8,724 nt of DNA from Coriobacteriales bacterium (GTDB lineage: Bacteria; Actinomycetota; Coriobacteriia; Coriobacteriales; UBA8131). Each line of letters starts with the position of its first letter. Positions within the stretch are counted from its first letter, which is position 1. The translations under genes were made by a program, and so were the position numbers. The notes under the pieces were generated by a model. That model was given only the letters and a program-made list of their open reading frames with translations, had not been told where the DNA came from and made no database searches. Below, one piece after another: positions 5,512 to 8,724 of this stretch. The stretch covers positions 1-8,724 of the forward strand of contig JAISMZ010000258.1 in the NCBI GenBank assembly GCA_031276475.1, written 5' to 3'.

Positions 5512-7929
5512 TCACTGCTTCAGACGGACTATCGGCGCCAGACCGGCCAAAAGCTTCTTTGTCTGTCCGCTTTTGGCAAAGCGAATAGTTACCGCATCGT
5601 CTTCAACAAATTCAACTATGCCTGGACCAAATATCTTATGCACGACATCATCTCCAATAGAGAATAATTCGCTGGCCTCCGGAACAGTTTCGCTGACGGC
5701 AGAGCACGCCGATCCCGCAGAAGCACCAAAGACATGCCCGCCGTCGGTGTCGTCAGCTGCCGGCAGACTTACGCCCATGCGGCCCGTGCCGGTGCCAGAA
5801 CCCAGTATACCTCTCCTGGAGCCACGCTTCTCGGTACCAAAGCCAAGATAGCTCGTAGAACCGATGCCACTCAGACTGAGCAGCTCGGCAGGTATCTCAG
5901 CAACAAAGCGCGAGCGTGGGTTGTTGTTCGTCTTGCCGTACAGCGAGCGGATCTGCGTGTGCGCCAGATAGAGCAGCTCACGGGCGCGGGTGATGGCCAC
6001 ATAGGCCAGCCGCCGTTCCTCCTCGAGGTTGCGGTGCTGCGCGCTTGCGGAGTAGTGTGGAAAAATGCTCTCTTCCAAACCGGCGATGAAGACCACGGGA
6101 AACTCAAGGCCCTTGGCCGAATGAACGGTCATCAGGGTGACATAGGAGTCGCTTTCTACGAGAGTGTCGAGGTCGCTTCGCAAAGCCAGCCATTCCATGA
6201 AGCGGATCAGCTGCGGGGCTGGCGCGTCAGCAGGTGGGACAATGGGGACGGTACGAATCGTCCCATTTTCTGAGGGTGGTAGAGAGTCGGGTGCGGTGCT
6301 CGAAAATGGGACGATTCGTACCGTCCCCATTGTCCCAGCATCCACAAGCACCTCATCCGCCTCACGGTGACTGAAATCAAACTCCTCGGCCACCCCAAAG
6401 AACTCGCGGATGTTCTCGGCGCGGGTGGCAGCCTCATCGGTGCGCTCGTTTTCGAGGGCGGTTAGAAGCCCGCTTGCCTCCACGATATTCTCCACAAGTG
6501 CCCGCAGTGTGCCTTCATAGCGCTGTGCCTCGCGGATCAGTCGCACGAAGTCGGCCAGAGATTTTTTGGTGGCGGCAGAGATACCGTCCTCGGCCAGCAT
6601 CAACTCGCAGGCTGCAAAGAAGGGGCACTGCGAGTGGCGCTGCAGATCCTCAATCCGCTCGATGGAGGTCTTGCCAATGCCTCTGCGCGGTGTGTTGATG
6701 ATCCGCTTGCAGGCGATGTCGTCGGCGGGGTTGACCAGCAGCTTAAGGTAGGCCATCACGTCGCGGATCTCGGCGCGGTCAAAAAAGCGCGTGCCGCCGA
6801 TGATCCGATAGGGCACGCCGGCGCGCAGCAGCATGTCCTCAAGCACCCGGGACTGGGCGTTGGTCCGGTAGAAGACCGCAAAATCGCGATAGGCGCGGCC
6901 GCCGCGATGCAGGCGCTCAATCTCGCCGGCGATCCAGCGGCCCTCGTCGCGCTCGTCGCTGGCCTGGTAGAGGGCGATCCTTTCGCCGTCGTCGCGCTGG
7001 GTGAAGAGCTGCTTGTGCTTGCGCTGGGAGTTGTTGGCGATGACGGCGTTGGCGGCCGAGAGGATGGTCGAGCTGGAACGGTAGTTCTGTTCCAGTTTTA
7101 AGACGCGGGCCTCGGGGTAGTCGCGCTCAAACTCAAGGATGTTACGGATGTCGGCACCGCGCCAGGAGTAGATTGACTGGTCGTCGTCGCCAACCACCAT
7201 GATGTTGCGATACTTCTCGGCCAGCAGCGCGGCGATGCGGTATTGGGCGTGGTTGGTGTCCTGGTACTCGTCCACCAAAAGGTAGCGAAAGCGCTCCTGG
7301 TAGGCCGCGAGCACCTGCGGATGCTCGTTAAGCAGGCGAAAACAGTTAACCAGCAGGTCGTCAAAATCCATCGCGTCGGCCTGGCGCAGGCGCTCCTGGT
7401 AGGCGCTGTAGGCCCGAGCCGTGAGCCGTTCGGGATAGCTGGAGGCCACATCGGAGAACAACTCGGCGCTGAGAAGCTCGTTTTTCGCCTTGGAGATGCG
7501 TTCGCGCACGCTGGCTGGCGAAAGCTGCTTCTCGCTCAGCCCGAGTGTGGCAAAGACCTCCTTCATCAAGCGTTTGGAGTCGTCGTCGTCGTATATCGAG
7601 AAGTTGCGCGTGTAGCCTAAAAGCTCCGCGTCGGCGCGCAGCATCCGCACGCACATCGCGTGAAAGGTGGCGACCCACATGCCGCGCAGACCGCCGCTCT
7701 CCTCCAAAAGCTGTGCCAGTCGAGCGCGCATCTCAGCCGCAGCCTTGTTGGTAAAGGTCAGAGCCAGTATCTGATAGGGCGAGACGTTGCGGTCGGCCAC
7801 CATATGGGCGATGCGAAAGGTCAGCGCCCGGGTCTTGCCCGTGCCAGCGCCGGCCAACAGCAGCAGTGGGCCTTCGGTGTTTTCTACAGCCGCACGCTGC
7901 TCGGGGTTCAAAGAGGTCAGATCGAGCAA
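5512..7929 (-). CDS. pcrA: PcrA/UvrD-family ATP-dependent DNA helicase (SF1A, 3'-5')
   Basis: An 805-residue superfamily 1A helicase acting in repair and at transcription-replication conflicts. Motifs appear in order: Q motif LNPEQ (7-11), Walker A AGAGTGKT (26-33), Ia LTFTNKAA (57-64), Walker B LLVDEYQDTN (217-226), III GDDDQSIYSWRGA (247-259), IV QNYRS (281-285), V TVHSAKGLEF (601-610) and VI VAITRAR (644-650). The C-terminus from about 755 (FSIGDDVVHKIFGPG) is the Tudor-like fold that binds RNA polymerase in PcrA. This favours PcrA over other UvrD paralogues. The start is TTG 7929, 8 nt after the DAHP synthase stop. The binding site is weak, but the N-terminus MLDLTSLNPEQ fits the family. 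The odd feature is residues 532-565, encoded entirely by a palindromic repeat element, lying in a normally variable loop between EFFGVAEEFDF and the LIRFMEWLALRSDLD helix. All catalytic motifs remain intact, so the enzyme is probably active. Confidence 0.95.
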   Translation of the reverse strand: MLDLTSLNPEQRAAVENTEGPLLLLAGAGTGKTRALTFRIAHMVADRNVSPYQILALTFTNKAAAEMRARLAQLLEESGGLRGMWVATFHAMCVRMLRADAELLGYTRNFSIYDDDDSKRLMKEVFATLGLSEKQLSPASVRERISKAKNELLSAELFSDVASSYPERLTARAYSAYQERLRQADAMDFDDLLVNCFRLLNEHPQVLAAYQERFRYLLVDEYQDTNHAQYRIAALLAEKYRNIMVVGDDDQSIYSWRGADIRNILEFERDYPEARVLKLEQNYRSSSTILSAANAVIANNSQRKHKQLFTQRDDGERIALYQASDERDEGRWIAGEIERLHRGGRAYRDFAVFYRTNAQSRVLEDMLLRAGVPYRIIGGTRFFDRAEIRDVMAYLKLLVNPADDIACKRIINTPRRGIGKTSIERIEDLQRHSQCPFFAACELMLAEDGISAATKKSLADFVRLIREAQRYEGTLRALVENIVEASGLLTALENERTDEAATRAENIREFFGVAEEFDFSHREADEVLVDAGTMGTVRIVPFSSTAPDSLPPSENGTIRTVPIVPPADAPAPQLIRFMEWLALRSDLDTLVESDSYVTLMTVHSAKGLEFPVVFIAGLEESIFPHYSASAQHRNLEEERRLAYVAITRARELLYLAHTQIRSLYGKTNNNPRSRFVAEIPAELLSLSGIGSTSYLGFGTEKRGSRRGILGSGTGTGRMGVSLPAADDTDGGHVFGASAGSACSAVSETVPEASELFSIGDDVVHKIFGPGIVEFVEDDAVTIRFAKSGQTKKLLAGLAPIVRLKQ
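6235..6337. mobile_element. REPIN-like palindromic element inserted in frame in the helicase gene
   Basis: The 36-nt left arm (6235-6270) is a perfect reverse complement of the right arm (6302-6337), with a 31-nt spacer (6271-6301). Each arm also contains its own imperfect hairpin, GGGACG...CGTCCC around GTACGAAT, extended by AAT/ATT with one bulged G. Two inverted REP units forming one long hairpin is the architecture of a REPIN, a non-autonomous element mobilised by RAYT (IS200-like Y1) transposases. No RAYT gene is in the window. The ends read TGGGAC and GTCCCA. I see no clear target-site duplication. I recall GGGACAATGGGGACGGT-type words as dispersed repeats in several bacteria, but did not search. 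The helicase frame runs through it without stops, adding 34 residues (532-565). Confidence 0.85.
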
Positions 7930-7937
7930 GGCCGGCC

Positions 7938-8717
7938 CTAAACCAAAACCTTGCCAACGGCAGCGGCCACCGCGTGCAGATCCTTCATCAGCTCGGTGAA
8001 CTCCGGCATCGTCAGCTGCTGCGGGCCGTCGGATTTGGCCTGCTTGGGATTGGGATGAATCTCAATCATCAAGGCGTCACAGCCGGCGGCAATCGCCGCG
8101 CGGGCCAGCGATGGCACCAGATCGACATGCCCCGCCGGATGCGAAACATCAACGCAGATCGGCAGCAGCGAGCGCTTGTGGATCACCGGCACCGCGGCGA
8201 TATCCAGCGTGAAGCGCGTGGCGGTCTCAAAGCTGCGGATGCCGCGCTCGCAGAGCATGATGTTCGGGTTGCCGCCCTGGGTCAGGTACTCAACCGCCGT
8301 CAGCCACTCGTCGATGGTCGCCGCCATGCCGCGCTTAAAGAGGATCGGTTTGTGGTTTTCTGCCGTGGCCGAACCGATGGCCTTTAAGAGCTCGTAGTTG
8401 GCCATGTTGCGGGTACCGATCTGCAAGGCGTCGGCGTAGCTCATCACCAGCTCGATATGTTGGGCGTCCACCACCTCGGTCAGCGTCTTCAGGCCGTGGC
8501 GGGCGGCGGCATCGCGGATCAGCTCCAGGCCACGTTCACCGAGCCCCTGAAAGGAATAGGGGCTGGAGCGCGGCTTAAAGGCACCGCCACGCAGCCAATG
8601 CAGGCCCAGGCCAGCGACCGTCGCCGCGACCTCCTCCATCTGCTCGGCATCCTCGATAGAACACGGGCCTGCCAATACGGTGATCGTACCGTCTTGGTGG
8701 TAAGGAACATAGCTCAT
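7938..8717 (-). CDS. aroF: 3-deoxy-7-phosphoheptulonate (DAHP) synthase, type I-beta/KDO8P-synthase-like
   Basis: It condenses phosphoenolpyruvate and erythrose 4-phosphate to DAHP, the first step of the shikimate pathway to Trp, Phe and Tyr, in the cytoplasm. The 259 visible residues form the whole TIM-barrel: AGPCSIE (16-22), RGGAFKPRSSPYSFQGLG (43-60), LTEVVD (79-84), QIGTRNMANYELLK (99-112), ILFKRGM (125-131), CERGIRSFE (156-164) and DVSHPAGH (190-197). The expected metal ligands are present: C19, H193, E219 (in MIEIHP) and D230. There is no regulatory ferredoxin-like N-terminal domain within the visible part. The ATG at 8717 is only 7 nt from the window edge, so its binding site cannot be seen and a start further upstream (a longer, allosterically regulated form) cannot be excluded. 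Its TAG stop lies 8 nt before the helicase TTG, so the two are probably co-transcribed. Confidence 0.93.
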   Translation of the reverse strand: MSYVPYHQDGTITVLAGPCSIEDAEQMEEVAATVAGLGLHWLRGGAFKPRSSPYSFQGLGERGLELIRDAAARHGLKTLTEVVDAQHIELVMSYADALQIGTRNMANYELLKAIGSATAENHKPILFKRGMAATIDEWLTAVEYLTQGGNPNIMLCERGIRSFETATRFTLDIAAVPVIHKRSLLPICVDVSHPAGHVDLVPSLARAAIAAGCDALMIEIHPNPKQAKSDGPQQLTMPEFTELMKDLHAVAAAVGKVLV

Positions 8718-8724
8718 CAGTGCA

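Noticed and set aside
6228..6344. Target-site duplication flanking the palindromic element.
   Set aside because: The bases outside the arms do not form a convincing direct repeat; only a short AGCA-like resemblance at non-equivalent positions.
1..8724. CRISPR array, tRNA, rRNA, prophage or a transposase gene.
   Set aside because: No regularly spaced repeats, no cloverleaf or rRNA-like stretch, and no transposase or integrase motifs in any frame I read.

Overview
The window is a GC-rich stretch in which every convincing gene lies on the minus strand. In transcription order (right to left) the genes are a DAHP synthase (aroF type), a PcrA/UvrD-family DNA helicase, a CPBP-family intramembrane protease gene broken by a stop codon, an ABC-F ATPase, and an M50 site-2-type metalloprotease. 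After a gap of about 144 bp comes tryptophanyl-tRNA synthetase (trpS). The first five genes are packed tightly (spacings of 8, 18 and 28 nt, then an 11-nt overlap) and look like one operon. trpS has its own leader, with a possible extended -10 promoter and a strong ribosome binding site.

The gene types, GTG/TTG starts, purine-rich Shine-Dalgarno sites and the flavour of the PcrA and TrpS sequences suggest a high-GC Gram-positive-type bacterium. Coriobacteriia (Actinomycetota) is my best guess, but this rests on remembered family resemblance and not on a search. The set is mostly housekeeping: entry into aromatic amino-acid synthesis, DNA repair and transcription-conflict helicase, ribosome-associated ATPase, membrane proteolysis, and Trp-tRNA charging. 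I see no phage genes, transposase gene, CRISPR array, tRNA or rRNA.

Two things stand out. First, a 103-bp palindromic element (two perfect 36-nt inverted arms around a 31-nt spacer, each arm itself able to fold) lies inside the helicase gene and is translated in frame as about 34 extra residues. It looks like a REPIN, a mobile REP-doublet type element, that has become part of a coding sequence. Second, the CPBP gene carries an in-frame TAA exactly between the conserved Phe-Gly-Leu and His of its second active-site motif, with clean family homology on both sides. It is a young pseudogene, a recoded gene or a sequencing error. The same gene has an N-terminal Pro/Gln/Ser-rich tail built from short DNA repeats, and the ABC-F gene has two Ala/Gly-rich low-complexity insertions.

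The first ~90 bases, downstream of trpS, are low-complexity GC-rich DNA with a 14-nt repeat. They may be the end of a Pro-rich convergent gene but cannot be resolved at the window edge.
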